Assembly (NCBI RefSeq): GCF_900186615.1
Contig: NZ_LT896588.1
Span: 1,780,961-1,844,960, forward strand
Reading direction: 5' to 3'
DNA from: Parabacteroides bouchesdurhonensis
Lineage (GTDB): Bacteria > Bacteroidota > Bacteroidia > Bacteroidales > Tannerellaceae
DNA length: 64,000 bases
The notes beneath the pieces were generated by a model, which was not told the DNA's origin, did not search any database, and was given only the letters and a program-made list of their open reading frames with translations. The position numbers and the translations under genes were made by a program. The stretch's first letter is position 1; every line of letters begins with the position of its first letter. Below are positions 26,788-36,163 of this stretch, one piece after another.

Positions 26788-27165
26788 ATGGAGATAAAAG
26801 GAAGATTTGATCATTTTAATATTAATGTACTTGATCTGGAAAGAAGTGTTGCGTTTTACAATAAAGCTTTAGGTTTGGTAGAACATCACCGCAAAGAGGC
26901 ATCAGACGGTTCTTTCATCTTGGTTTATATGACGGATGAACAAACCGGTTTTCTTTTGGAGCTAACCTGGCTTCGTGACCGTAAAGAACCATATGAACTG
27001 GGTGATAATGAAAGTCATCTTTGTTTTCGTGTGGCAGGAAATTATGATGAAGTGCGTAAATACCATAAAGAACTGAATTGCATCTGTTACGAAAATACGG
27101 AAATGGGTTTATATTTTATTAATGATCCGGACGATTACTGGATAGAGATACTTCCTTTGAAATAA
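26788..27165 (+). CDS. VOC-family protein, glyoxalase I-like
   Basis: 125 aa, one vicinal-oxygen-chelate module pair. It opens FDHFNINVLDLERSVAFYNKALGL, followed by TGFLLELTW, ESHLCFRV and DDYWIEILP; the H/E/H/E pattern (H8 region, FLLE, SHL, WIE) matches the metal ligands of glyoxalase I. Likely role: detoxifying methylglyoxal or a similar hemithioacetal. Longer upstream reading overlaps the previous gene and has no matching sequence, so ATG 26788 is used. Confidence 0.82.
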   Translation: MEIKGRFDHFNINVLDLERSVAFYNKALGLVEHHRKEASDGSFILVYMTDEQTGFLLELTWLRDRKEPYELGDNESHLCFRVAGNYDEVRKYHKELNCICYENTEMGLYFINDPDDYWIEILPLK

Positions 27166-27278
27166 AGGGGGCGTAGAGCGGAAAATATACCCATTAATAT
27201 ATAACAATGTTGCATGATATAAGTTTGTAGAAAAACAAAATAAATATATCCTGTATGATAATTTTTTTAAGAAAACGT

Positions 27279-27309
27279 ATTGCAACTTATTATAATCCTC
27301 TTATATTTG
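27279..27309 (+). promoter_or_regulatory. Bacteroidetes-type promoter of the ROK gene
   Basis: ATTG at 27279-27282, a 19-bp spacer and TATATTTG at 27302-27309. It lies within the upstream extension of the open frame, which supports the ATG at 27352 as the real start. Confidence 0.65.
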
Positions 27310-27351
27310 CTTCTCGTAAATGAGATCATTATTAATCCTAAATATAAAATC

Positions 27352-28329
27352 ATGGAGAAACCTTATGTTGTAGGTATTGATATAGGAGGTACCAATACAG
27401 TTTTCGGTGTAGTAGATGCAAGAGGTACAGTTTTGTACAGTGGTTCGATTAAAACTGGCAAATATGCAGATATTGAAGATTATGTTGCGGCTTTAGGCCA
27501 AGGACTTATGCAAGTTATAGAACAAGCAGGCGGTTCAGACAAAATTAAAGGTATCGGTGTAGGTGCTCCGAATGGTAACTACTTTAATGGTTGCATAGAA
27601 TTTGCACCGAATCTTCCTTGGAAAGGTAAAATACCTTTGGCTCAGTTAATCAGTGAAAAAGTAGGAGGTATACCGGTTGCATTGACAAATGATGCAAATG
27701 CCGCCGCTATCGGAGAAATGACTTACGGTGCTGCACGTGGTATGAAAGATTTTATCGTTATTACGCTGGGAACAGGTGTAGGTAGCGGTATTGTTATTAA
27801 TGGTAATCTTGTCTATGGACATGATGGCTTTGCCGGAGAATTGGGTCATGTGATCGTACGTCGTAACGGACGTTTATGTGGCTGTGGTCGCGAAGGATGT
27901 CTGGAGGCTTATACTTCAGCTACCGGAGTAGCCCGTACAGCGCGTGAGTACTTGGAAATCCGTAAGGATGAAAGTTTGTTGCGCGAACTGGATCCGTCCG
28001 AGATTACATCAAAAGACGTATATGATGCAGCTATGAAGAATGATAAGTTGGCTCTTGAAATTTTTGAAATAACCGGTTCAATGCTGGGAGAGGCTTTTGC
28101 TAATTTTGTAGCATTTTCCAGTCCTGAAGCTATCATCTTATTCGGTGGTTTGACAAAGGCCGGCGATTTGATTATGGAACCAATCAAGCGCTCTATGGAT
28201 GCTAACATGCTGAAAGTATTTGAAGGTAAAACAAAAGTTTTATTCTCTCAATTGAAAGAAAGTGATGCTGCCGTATTGGGCGCAAGTGCTTTAGGTTGGG
28301 AAGTGAAAACTCAGGACCCTACGTTATAA
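27352..28329 (+). CDS. ROK-family sugar kinase (glucokinase-like)
   Basis: 325 aa. Phosphate-binding motif VGIDIGGTNTVFGVV at the N-terminus, catalytic region ALTNDANAAAIGEM, GTGVGSGIVINGN, and the ROK zinc site LGHVIVRRNGRLCGCGREGCLEAY (His plus three Cys, about 165-188). It phosphorylates a hexose, most likely glucose. There is no helix-turn-helix domain, so this is an enzyme, not a NagC-type repressor. It has its own promoter and terminator. Confidence 0.9.
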   Translation: MEKPYVVGIDIGGTNTVFGVVDARGTVLYSGSIKTGKYADIEDYVAALGQGLMQVIEQAGGSDKIKGIGVGAPNGNYFNGCIEFAPNLPWKGKIPLAQLISEKVGGIPVALTNDANAAAIGEMTYGAARGMKDFIVITLGTGVGSGIVINGNLVYGHDGFAGELGHVIVRRNGRLCGCGREGCLEAYTSATGVARTAREYLEIRKDESLLRELDPSEITSKDVYDAAMKNDKLALEIFEITGSMLGEAFANFVAFSSPEAIILFGGLTKAGDLIMEPIKRSMDANMLKVFEGKTKVLFSQLKESDAAVLGASALGWEVKTQDPTL

Positions 28330-28372
28330 TTGAATTTGTATCTACGCAAAAAAGTGTAGATTTCAGTGATAT

Positions 28373-28406
28373 AACAAGCCGCATCTGAATGAAGGTGCGG
28401 CTTGTT
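28373..28406 (+). terminator. Rho-independent terminator after the ROK gene
   Basis: An 11-bp perfect stem (28373-28383 with 28396-28406), GC-rich, 12-nt loop, followed by a T-rich stretch. It lies in the 92-bp gap before the NUDIX gene, whose ATG is 15 bp further on. Confidence 0.85.
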
Positions 28407-28421
28407 GTTTATATTTTTTAT

Positions 28422-28943
28422 ATGAAACATCCATTAGATAAATTTGAATATTGTCCGGTTTGTGGGGCTGCAAGTTTTGTCTCGCATAATGAGAAAGCTA
28501 AGAAATGCGCAGTTTGCGGTTTTGTTTATTATTTCAACCCTTCTGCCGCGGTAGCCTGTTTTATTCGTAATAGAAAAGGAGAGTTGTTGTTGGTAAGGCG
28601 GGCAAAAGAGCCGGCCAGGGGAACTTTGGATTTGCCGGGCGGATTTGTAGATTTGCACGAAAATGCGGAAACAGCAGCTCGCCGTGAAGTAAAAGAAGAA
28701 ACGGGGCTTGCGATAATAGACTGTCGTTATTTATTCTCCCTTCCTAATATTTATCCCTACTGCGGATTTGATGTACATACTGTGGATTTATTTTTTGAAT
28801 GCTGTGTTGATTCTTTCGACTTGGCATGTGCCGGAGACGATGCTGCAGAGATTGTAATTCTTACTCCTGATAAATTAAAACCGGAGGATTTCGGACTGCA
28901 TTCAATAAAAAAAGGGATAAAAAGTTATATTGCTTCATTTTAG
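28422..28943 (+). CDS. NUDIX hydrolase with N-terminal zinc ribbon
   Basis: 173 aa. Two CxxC pairs (YCPVCG, KCAVCGFVYYFNP; about residues 11-36) form a zinc ribbon as in NudC-like NADH pyrophosphatases. The NUDIX box follows: GGFVDLHENAETAARREV then KEETGL (G-x5-E-x7-REV-x-EE). It hydrolyses a nucleoside diphosphate derivative; the substrate is not determined by sequence. The start is ATG 28422, because further upstream the frame runs through the terminator. Confidence 0.85.
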   Translation: MKHPLDKFEYCPVCGAASFVSHNEKAKKCAVCGFVYYFNPSAAVACFIRNRKGELLLVRRAKEPARGTLDLPGGFVDLHENAETAARREVKEETGLAIIDCRYLFSLPNIYPYCGFDVHTVDLFFECCVDSFDLACAGDDAAEIVILTPDKLKPEDFGLHSIKKGIKSYIASF

Positions 28944-28981
28944 ATGATGACTTTCTTTTTATTTGCGGCTTATTCTTTATA

Positions 28982-29011
28982 TTTGCAACTTAGAACAAAC
29001 AGGTACTTTTG
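28982..29011 (+). promoter_or_regulatory. Bacteroidetes-type promoter of the TPR/barrel operon
   Basis: TTTG at 28982-28985, an 18-bp spacer and TACTTTTG at 29004-29011; the ATG follows 28 bp later. Confidence 0.6.
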
Positions 29012-29038
29012 GTGTCTGTATTTAAAAGCAAGTGAGTG

Positions 29039-32038
29039 ATGAAGAGAATACTTATTCCGCTATGTTTGATATTGGGAAGTCATGTGGCGAACGGACAAAG
29101 GTCGTATCAGTTTCAAGCGCCCGATCGTCTGTTCGTGGAAGGCAAAGAGTTGTTTAGTCTAAAAAATTATCCTGGCTGTATAGATAAGTTAGAGGCTTAT
29201 AAACAGCACTCGACAGATGCCGACTTGATACAAGAGGCTGATTACATGCTAGTGTATGCTGCTTATGAACAAGGGCGGCCAAATGCCGATGAGTTGCTGA
29301 AAGATTATCTGGAAACTTATCCCTCATCCCGTCATAGCGATGAAGTAAATTTCCTGATTGGTTCTGTCCATTTCGGATGGAAGGAGTATCAAAAGGCTAT
29401 TTTCTGGTTTGGGGAATCCAATATTGATATGTTGAACCCGGAACAACAGGAAACATATAGCTTCCGTTTAGCCTACTCTTTGTTACAAACAGGAGAAATG
29501 GATAAAGCTCGTAGCTATTTTGCCCGCATCGAACAAGTGGGTGTGAAATATCGTGAAGCTGCCACTTATTATGTTGCTTACATCGACTATGCTACCGGAA
29601 AATATAATGCTGCTCTGGCAGAATTTTCTCGTTTGAAAGAAATCCCCGCTTATCGTGAACAGTCATTATATTATATCACTCAAATTTATTTTATTCAAAG
29701 TAAATATGAACGGGTAATAAAAGAGGGTGAGCAGCTTCTTGCCTCTTACCCTGACAGTAAAAATAATACGGAAGTTTACCGTATGTTGGGTAATTCGTAT
29801 TATCATCTGGGAAATCAAGGCAAGGCTATCGAGATGTTGAGCAAATATGTTTCATCAACTGATAACCCGTTACGTGGTGATTTGTATATTCTGGGAGTTT
29901 GTTATTATGACAAAGGAAATTATAGTAGCGCCGTTAATACATTAGGACGTACAGTTCGTGAAAATGACGCTCTGACTCAGAATGCCCATCTTTATTTAGG
30001 GCAATCCTACCTGAAATTGAAAGATAAAAATAATGCTCGTATGGCGTTTGAGGCAGCAGCGACTTCTTCTTTTGACAAACAGATTAAAGAAGTGGCAATG
30101 TATAACTATGCCTTATTGATTCATGAAACCGCTTTTACCGGTTTTGGTGAGTCTGTTACAATCTTTGAAGATTTCCTGAATGATTTCCCGAACTCTCAAT
30201 ACGCGGATAAAGTAAATGATTATCTGGTAGAAGTATATTTGACAACTAAGAACTATCAGGCGGCTCTTAACTCCATTGATAAGATTAAACATCCCAGTAC
30301 GAAAATATTAGAAGCAAAGCAGGATATTTTATTCCAATTGGGAACACAAGCTTTTGCCAATATGAAACTGGACGATGCAGTTGGTTTGTTCAGTCGTGCT
30401 ATTTCGCTGGGTGCTTATAATATGGAAGCCCGTAATGATGCCTATTTCTGGCGTGGCGAATCATATTATCGTTTGGGTGAATATGAAAAGGCTATTTCCG
30501 ATTACCGTACGTATTTGAATAATGCCCGTCAACGTAATACGGATATGTATGCTTTGGCTTATTATAATTTAGGCTACAGTTACTTCAAGCTGAAAGATTA
30601 CAATGAAGCATTGAGCCGTTTCCGTCAGTATGTAAATATTGAAAACAATCAGAGTGCCGCTTCTTATGCCGATGCCTATAACCGTATTGGTGACTGCTTA
30701 TTCTATAATCGTCAATTTGCAATGGCGGAGGAAAATTATTCGCGTGCTGCACAATTACAACCTTCGGCAGGAGATTATTCCATTTATCAAAAAGCTTTTG
30801 TTTTGGGTTTACAGAAAAACTATCAGGGAAAGATCAGTACGTTGGATCGTTTGATTCGTGAATTCCCCGAATCTCAGTATATAGATGATGCTTTATTTGA
30901 AAAGGGACGTGCGTATGTGTTGTTGGATAATAATAAAGCGGCGGCACAATCGTTTGAAACCTTGATTCAAAAGTTCCCGCAAAGCAGTTTGGCTCGCAAG
31001 GGAGGTGTTCAGCTCGGGTTAATTTATTTCAACGATAATCAACCGGAAAAAGCTGCGGAAGCTTATAAAATGGTTATTAGTAATTATCCGGGTAGTGATG
31101 AAGCGAAGGTTGCTTTACAAGATTTGAAATCCGTATATATTGAATTAAACGATATTAATTCGTTTGCTGCTTATGCAAATTCTTTGGGAGGTAATGTTCG
31201 CTTTGAAGTAAGTGAACAAGATTCATTAACTTATCTGGCTGCCGAGAAATTGTTTCTGCGTGGTGATAATGACGGTGCCCGTAGAAGTTTAACCAATTAT
31301 CTCCAGACTTTTCCTCAAGGGGCTTTCAGTTCCAATGCAAATTTCTATCTGGCCAGTATCGCATTTGCCAAGAAAGAATACGAAGAAGCAAAACGTTTAT
31401 TCTCGCTTGTTCTGGAAAGCGGAGATACTAAATTCCTGGAAGAGGCAGTGGCCCGTAAAGCTGAGATTGAATATATGGATAAGGATTATCCGGCTGCTTT
31501 GGAAAGCTTTAAACGTTTGCAAATAGTAGCAGAGAATCCGGAGAACAAACAAGCTGCCAAATTAGGTATTATGCGTTGTGCGCAATTTACCGATCAACCG
31601 AAAGAAGTCCTTTTGGCTGCCAATGAATTGCTGAAAGAACCTAAACTTTCACCGGAAGTAAGTGCCGAGGCCCGTTATGCACGTGCGAAAGCTTATCTTT
31701 CTTTGAAACAGGACAACAAGGCTTTGGAAGATTTAAAAGAATTAAGCAAGGACACACGTACTGTTCATGGTGCGGAAGCTAAATATTTGTTGGCTCAACT
31801 GTATTATGACAGTAATGACGACAAAAATGCAGAAAAAGTTCTTGAAGACTTTGCAAAGAATGGTACGCCTCACCAATACTGGTTGGCTCGTGGCTTTATC
31901 TTGTGGGCTGATATTTATATCCGTCAGGGTGATGATGTTCAGGCTCGTCAGTATCTGACCAGTTTGCAGAATAACTACAAAGGCGATGACGATATTGCCG
32001 GTATGATAGAAAACAGATTGGGTAAACTAAAGAAATAA
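29039..32038 (+). CDS. Large periplasmic/outer-membrane TPR-repeat protein
   Basis: 999 aa. The signal peptide ends HVANGQ. Nearly the whole chain is built of tetratricopeptide repeats (for example YYHLGNQGKAIEMLSKYV, YFKLKDYNEALSRFRQYV, YYRLGEYEKAISDYRTYL), including BamD/YbgF-like outer-membrane assembly repeats. It is followed 6 bp later by an outer-membrane barrel gene, so the two probably form one complex, with TPRs as the periplasmic or surface scaffold. The specific role is unknown. A GTG precedes the ATG in frame; the ATG is preferred. Confidence 0.85.
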   Translation: MKRILIPLCLILGSHVANGQRSYQFQAPDRLFVEGKELFSLKNYPGCIDKLEAYKQHSTDADLIQEADYMLVYAAYEQGRPNADELLKDYLETYPSSRHSDEVNFLIGSVHFGWKEYQKAIFWFGESNIDMLNPEQQETYSFRLAYSLLQTGEMDKARSYFARIEQVGVKYREAATYYVAYIDYATGKYNAALAEFSRLKEIPAYREQSLYYITQIYFIQSKYERVIKEGEQLLASYPDSKNNTEVYRMLGNSYYHLGNQGKAIEMLSKYVSSTDNPLRGDLYILGVCYYDKGNYSSAVNTLGRTVRENDALTQNAHLYLGQSYLKLKDKNNARMAFEAAATSSFDKQIKEVAMYNYALLIHETAFTGFGESVTIFEDFLNDFPNSQYADKVNDYLVEVYLTTKNYQAALNSIDKIKHPSTKILEAKQDILFQLGTQAFANMKLDDAVGLFSRAISLGAYNMEARNDAYFWRGESYYRLGEYEKAISDYRTYLNNARQRNTDMYALAYYNLGYSYFKLKDYNEALSRFRQYVNIENNQSAASYADAYNRIGDCLFYNRQFAMAEENYSRAAQLQPSAGDYSIYQKAFVLGLQKNYQGKISTLDRLIREFPESQYIDDALFEKGRAYVLLDNNKAAAQSFETLIQKFPQSSLARKGGVQLGLIYFNDNQPEKAAEAYKMVISNYPGSDEAKVALQDLKSVYIELNDINSFAAYANSLGGNVRFEVSEQDSLTYLAAEKLFLRGDNDGARRSLTNYLQTFPQGAFSSNANFYLASIAFAKKEYEEAKRLFSLVLESGDTKFLEEAVARKAEIEYMDKDYPAALESFKRLQIVAENPENKQAAKLGIMRCAQFTDQPKEVLLAANELLKEPKLSPEVSAEARYARAKAYLSLKQDNKALEDLKELSKDTRTVHGAEAKYLLAQLYYDSNDDKNAEKVLEDFAKNGTPHQYWLARGFILWADIYIRQGDDVQARQYLTSLQNNYKGDDDIAGMIENRLGKLKK

Positions 32039-32044
32039 GTAACG

Positions 32045-33820
32045 ATGAAGACTATATATAATATAAAAACGTTGTGTGTGCTTGCCTTTCTAGGTGTTTT
32101 TGCAACCACTGTAAGCGCACAGGAAGACAATACGGCTAAGGATAAGAATCTGAACCGTGAGATGACATTGGAACGTGAATATGACCCTTCTGTACAAGAT
32201 GCCAGTAAAGTAAATACGCTTCCTGTGGTTAAGGAACCGGAGGTGCGTAAAATTCCTATTGATTATGCGATGTTTACGATTCCGGCAGATCCTGCTAAGG
32301 AGATAGGTTTACTTCCCTCCGGTAATATCATGACGCAGATGAATTATAATAAGCGTCGTGGTTATTTTAATTTCGGAGCAGGTACATATTTGAACCTGAA
32401 TGGGGACTTGGGGTATCATATTCTGAGTACGGATAAGGATAAACTGAATATCTGGTTTTCCCACCGTTCTACAAACGGAAAGGTGAAATATATACAAACG
32501 GATGAAAAGGTAAAAGCAAAACTGAATGAAAATCTGGGCGGTATAGACTTTAAACATAACTTTGACAAATTATCTTTGTTAATGGGATTGAAATATGGAT
32601 ATTCGGCGTTTAATTATTATGGATTGCCGGTAGATAGCAAAGGAGGTCTTCCATTGCCTGGTTCGGAGCTCAATCCTCCGTTGGATATTGAAACTAATCA
32701 AGTAAACCAGACTATCCAGGCAAACATAGGAGTGGAATCAAAAGAAGATGCTCCTGTTGGTTACTTGTTGGATATTGCTTATGTCAACTTTTCCCATAAA
32801 TATGCTTTGTATAAAGATATAGATGGCCCGACTGAACAAGCGTTTGATGCTAAATTCGATTTGAATGCCCGTTTTGGAGGAAATCAGAAAATTGGATTAG
32901 GTGGTAATATTGAATATTTCAGTTATAATCTTCCTTCCGAATATCTTTATTTTGAGAATCATGCGGAAGGGCGTGTTTCTCCGTATTATAAAGTAGAAGG
33001 AGACAATTGGAATCTGAAATTAGGGGTAAATGTAATGTTCGTTACCGGTGATGATAGCAAGATGATGGTCAGTCCGGATGTTGCTGTAGATGTTGAAGTT
33101 GCGGATAAGACTGTTTTGTATGCTGCAGCCGGTGGTAAGTTGAATTCTAACAGCATGTATGAGATATCGCTGATTAATCGTTATGCAAATCCTACCCAAG
33201 AAGTATCTCCTTCCCGTAATTGGCTGGATGCAACATTAGGAATTAAAAGCGGGGTAGCTCCCGGTTTTTGGTTTGATGTGTTTGCCGGATATAAAATTAC
33301 AGGAGAAGATGTTTTGTTCGTTCCTTCCCGTTATGCGGAGATGGGCGGATTTTATAATTATTCGGAATCGATGAGTAATATAGATACTAAACGTTTCTTT
33401 GCCGGAGCTAACTTAAAATATAGTTATCAACAATTGGTAGACTTTTCGCTGAAAGGTGTCTACAATCACTGGACTGCAAAATATGGCAGTGGTTGGGACG
33501 GCGTTTCCGGTGATTTGGAACACGCTTGGGGCAAACCGGAAATGGAACTTAATGCGGGAGTTTCGGTTCGTCCATTGAACCCTTTGACTGTTTCGCTGGA
33601 TTATTACCTGGCTACCGGACGTTATACCGAACTTTACGGATATGACGTAGTTAAAATGAAAAATATCAACGAACTTAATCTGACCGGAACATATACTTTC
33701 AACGATACATTTGGCGTATATGCGAAGTTGAACAATATCTTATGCCAGAAATATGAAGTGCTTTACGGTTATCCGTTGCAGAGTTTTAGTGCTATGGTTG
33801 GCGTGAATATTAATTTCTAG
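32045..33820 (+). CDS. Outer-membrane beta-barrel protein (TonB-receptor-like, plugless)
   Basis: 591 aa. The signal peptide ends TTVSAQ. A short periplasmic segment (NREMTLEREYDPSVQDASKV) is followed by about 480 residues of alternating strands and a C-terminal aromatic strand ending SAMVGVNINF, typical of 16- to 22-stranded outer-membrane proteins. No plug domain or TonB box is seen, unlike true TonB-dependent receptors. It is co-transcribed with the TPR protein. Transport function is unproven. Confidence 0.72.
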   Translation: MKTIYNIKTLCVLAFLGVFATTVSAQEDNTAKDKNLNREMTLEREYDPSVQDASKVNTLPVVKEPEVRKIPIDYAMFTIPADPAKEIGLLPSGNIMTQMNYNKRRGYFNFGAGTYLNLNGDLGYHILSTDKDKLNIWFSHRSTNGKVKYIQTDEKVKAKLNENLGGIDFKHNFDKLSLLMGLKYGYSAFNYYGLPVDSKGGLPLPGSELNPPLDIETNQVNQTIQANIGVESKEDAPVGYLLDIAYVNFSHKYALYKDIDGPTEQAFDAKFDLNARFGGNQKIGLGGNIEYFSYNLPSEYLYFENHAEGRVSPYYKVEGDNWNLKLGVNVMFVTGDDSKMMVSPDVAVDVEVADKTVLYAAAGGKLNSNSMYEISLINRYANPTQEVSPSRNWLDATLGIKSGVAPGFWFDVFAGYKITGEDVLFVPSRYAEMGGFYNYSESMSNIDTKRFFAGANLKYSYQQLVDFSLKGVYNHWTAKYGSGWDGVSGDLEHAWGKPEMELNAGVSVRPLNPLTVSLDYYLATGRYTELYGYDVVKMKNINELNLTGTYTFNDTFGVYAKLNNILCQKYEVLYGYPLQSFSAMVGVNINF

Positions 33821-33822
33821 GC

Positions 33823-33874
33823 TTTCGGAAGAAATTAGAAATGCATTCGGAAGAAATTTGAATTTCTTCCGAAT
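33823..33874. repeat. 22-bp-period palindromic element C
   Basis: Related 8-bp cores start at 33823 (TTTCGGAA), 33845 (ATTCGGAA) and, inverted, 33867 (TTCCGAAT), exactly 22 bp apart. The last two belong to a perfect 13-bp inverted repeat with a 2-nt centre (33846-33858 and 33861-33873). This is the same architecture as the element at 6829 with a different core. It lies between the barrel gene and the first kinase gene and may terminate the former. Confidence 0.65.
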
Positions 33875-33889
33875 GGAATCAAAAATGTG

Positions 33890-34990
33890 ATGGGTGATAT
33901 AAACATAAAACAAATAGAAAATCTCCGGTTACGCATACAAGCGCTCGAAATACTTTCCTTAGTCGGGTTAGTCGGAATGGCGATCTTTGTATTTAAGGAA
34001 AAATATGATCTGGTGTATTATTGTATCGGCATAATTATTCTGCTTTATGTTTATAAGTTTTTTACGAATGTCCGGTTGAGGAAAAAAGAGTTTCTTTCCA
34101 ATATAGTAGAAGCCCGGACAAATGAGCTACGTTCACAGCGGGATACGATACAAGCAGAATCTCAGAAATTATCGCAGGCCTTGGCTGCACTGGCGGATGC
34201 TCAGGATGAATTGGTGCGAAAAGAAAGATTAGCCTCTATAGGTCAGCTTACACAAGGACTTGTAGACCGTATATTGAATCCGTTGAATTATATAAATAAT
34301 TTCTCCAGCTTGTCGGTTTCTCTCGCTAAAGATATCCGGATGAATATGGAGGAAGACGTAAAAAACGATAACCATGCCAACTTCAATGACTCGTCGGAAT
34401 TACTTTTACTATTGTCTGGTAATCTTGATAAAATAACGAAGCATGGAGATAATACGGTGCGTATAGTGAAGGCTATGGAAGAGTTGCTGAAAGACCGTTC
34501 CGGTAATCGTACGACTGTTGAGATAAACGAACTCTGTAAGGTTAATCTGGGTATATTGAAACGTAATTATAAAGACGAAATAGACCGTAACCAAATACTT
34601 ATCCACTATTCGGAACTTACTGCACCTCTCACGATGGAATTAAATATTGAACAGATGGGAAAAGCCCTGCAGCATATTCTTAACAATAGCATGTATGCTG
34701 TATTGAAGAAAGCGGGTTCATCTGAATATCTTCCGGCTATTTCTCTTTTTTTAGGCATAAAAGCAGATAAACTGCAAATTATAATCCGTGATAATGGAGT
34801 AGGAATAGAGGATAATATAAAGTCGAAGGTCTTTTCTCCTTTTTTCACAACGAAGACTACAGCCGAAGCTGCCGGTACTGGTTTGTATCTTAGCCGTGAA
34901 GTAGTGTTGAACCATAAAGGAACTATTGAAATTGCTTCTGAAAAAGATCGTTTTACAGAAGTAACTATTTCGTTACCTATTTATCAGTAG
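33890..34990 (+). CDS. Degenerate membrane histidine kinase, copy 1 (phospho-acceptor His replaced)
   Basis: 366 aa. Two close membrane segments (about 21-35 and 40-58), a coiled coil (about 65-115), a HisKA-like H-box region and a HATPase domain. The H-box reads ERLASIGQLTQGLVDRILNP, in which the expected I-A-H-E-I is L-V-D-R-I, so the phosphorylated histidine is Asp126. The ATP site looks intact: N-box LQHILNNSMYAV, RDNGVGIEDN, VFSPFFTTKT and GTGLYLSREVV. It may bind ATP but cannot autophosphorylate normally, so a regulatory or pseudo-kinase role is inferred. A GTG lies one codon upstream. Confidence 0.85.
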   Translation: MGDINIKQIENLRLRIQALEILSLVGLVGMAIFVFKEKYDLVYYCIGIIILLYVYKFFTNVRLRKKEFLSNIVEARTNELRSQRDTIQAESQKLSQALAALADAQDELVRKERLASIGQLTQGLVDRILNPLNYINNFSSLSVSLAKDIRMNMEEDVKNDNHANFNDSSELLLLLSGNLDKITKHGDNTVRIVKAMEELLKDRSGNRTTVEINELCKVNLGILKRNYKDEIDRNQILIHYSELTAPLTMELNIEQMGKALQHILNNSMYAVLKKAGSSEYLPAISLFLGIKADKLQIIIRDNGVGIEDNIKSKVFSPFFTTKTTAEAAGTGLYLSREVVLNHKGTIEIASEKDRFTEVTISLPIYQ

Positions 34991-35005
34991 GAAGGAGAGT
35001 GCTGT

Positions 35006-36160
35006 ATGGGAAGCTTATATGAAGAAATAAAGACACTGCAAGTTAAGATTAAACGGTTGGAACGTTCAACAACGATCGGGCTGATTGCTTTTGTTGCTGT
35101 TATCATAGCCGAAGCTGCCGGTGTAAATAGATTAGGGGGATGGGTTACTCCGACATTGGCTGTTTTTTTGATTGTAGTACAAGTCTACAAATCAAGATGC
35201 CGCAAAAAGTTAAAGCAAAAAGAACTTTTGGCGAAAGAGGTTGAAGTCCGTACGGAAGAGATACGTTCCGAACGTGATGCCGTGCAGGAAGAATCTCAGA
35301 AGTTGGCAACCGCTTTATCTGCTTTGGCAGAAGCTCAGGACGAATTGGTACAACAGGAAAGAATGGCAACAGTAGGGCAACTTACCAAAGGATTGGTTGA
35401 CCGTATACTGAATCCATTGAATTATATTAATAATTTCTCCTGTCTTTCTGCTACATTGATTAAGGATTTGAGGGAGAATCTGGATAAGGAAAAGGATCAT
35501 TTATCTAAAGAGGTTTACGACGATTCGATGGAACTGCTCGATATGATGAACGGGAATTTGAACAAGATATCGGAACATGGTTTTAATACGGTCCGTATTG
35601 TAAAAGCAATGGAGGAATTGTTAAAAGACCGCCGGGGAAATACTACTTTGACAGATATAAATAACTTGTGCCGGATCACTCTTGACAAATTAAAGAGGAA
35701 CTACGAAAAAGATATTGAGGAGAAGAATATCCGTATTGTTTTTGACGGACTTACTCTCTCTGTAATGATGGAAGTGTGTATGGAACAGCTTAGCAATGTT
35801 TTGCTCGGTTTGTTACAAAACGCGATGTATGCTGTATTGAAAAAGGCGGAAAAAGTAACTTTTAGCCCGGAAATATATATGAAGCTCCGGGTAGAAGGAG
35901 ACAAACTGCAAATTACAATACGAGATAACGGGATTGGTATATCCGACAATATAAAAGAAAGGATATTCTCTCCGTTCTTTACAACGAAACCAACAGGCGA
36001 GGCGGCCGGTATCGGTCTTTATCTCTGCCGTGAAGTGGTGTATAACCATAAAGGTACAATAGAAGTTAACAGTGAACAAGGTGAATATACAGAGTTTCTG
36101 ATAAACATTCCGGTTTATCAACCACACCCTGCCACACCGGAAAACGACGAAGACGAGTAA
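35006..36160 (+). CDS. Degenerate membrane histidine kinase, copy 2 (phospho-acceptor His replaced)
   Basis: 384 aa, paralogue of the preceding gene: two membrane segments (about 23-41, 48-61), coiled coil, then ERMATVGQLTKGLVDRILNP with Asp132 where His is expected. The HATPase motifs are present (LLGLLQNAMYAV, RDNGIGISDN, IFSPFFTTKPT, GIGLYLCREVVY). A good GGAG ribosome-binding site precedes the ATG. It sits 15 bp after copy 1 and 3 bp before the intact kinase at 36164. The shared His-to-Asp change in both copies shows it predates their duplication or was selected twice. Confidence 0.85.
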   Translation: MGSLYEEIKTLQVKIKRLERSTTIGLIAFVAVIIAEAAGVNRLGGWVTPTLAVFLIVVQVYKSRCRKKLKQKELLAKEVEVRTEEIRSERDAVQEESQKLATALSALAEAQDELVQQERMATVGQLTKGLVDRILNPLNYINNFSCLSATLIKDLRENLDKEKDHLSKEVYDDSMELLDMMNGNLNKISEHGFNTVRIVKAMEELLKDRRGNTTLTDINNLCRITLDKLKRNYEKDIEEKNIRIVFDGLTLSVMMEVCMEQLSNVLLGLLQNAMYAVLKKAEKVTFSPEIYMKLRVEGDKLQITIRDNGIGISDNIKERIFSPFFTTKPTGEAAGIGLYLCREVVYNHKGTIEVNSEQGEYTEFLINIPVYQPHPATPENDEDE

Positions 36161-36163
36161 TAT

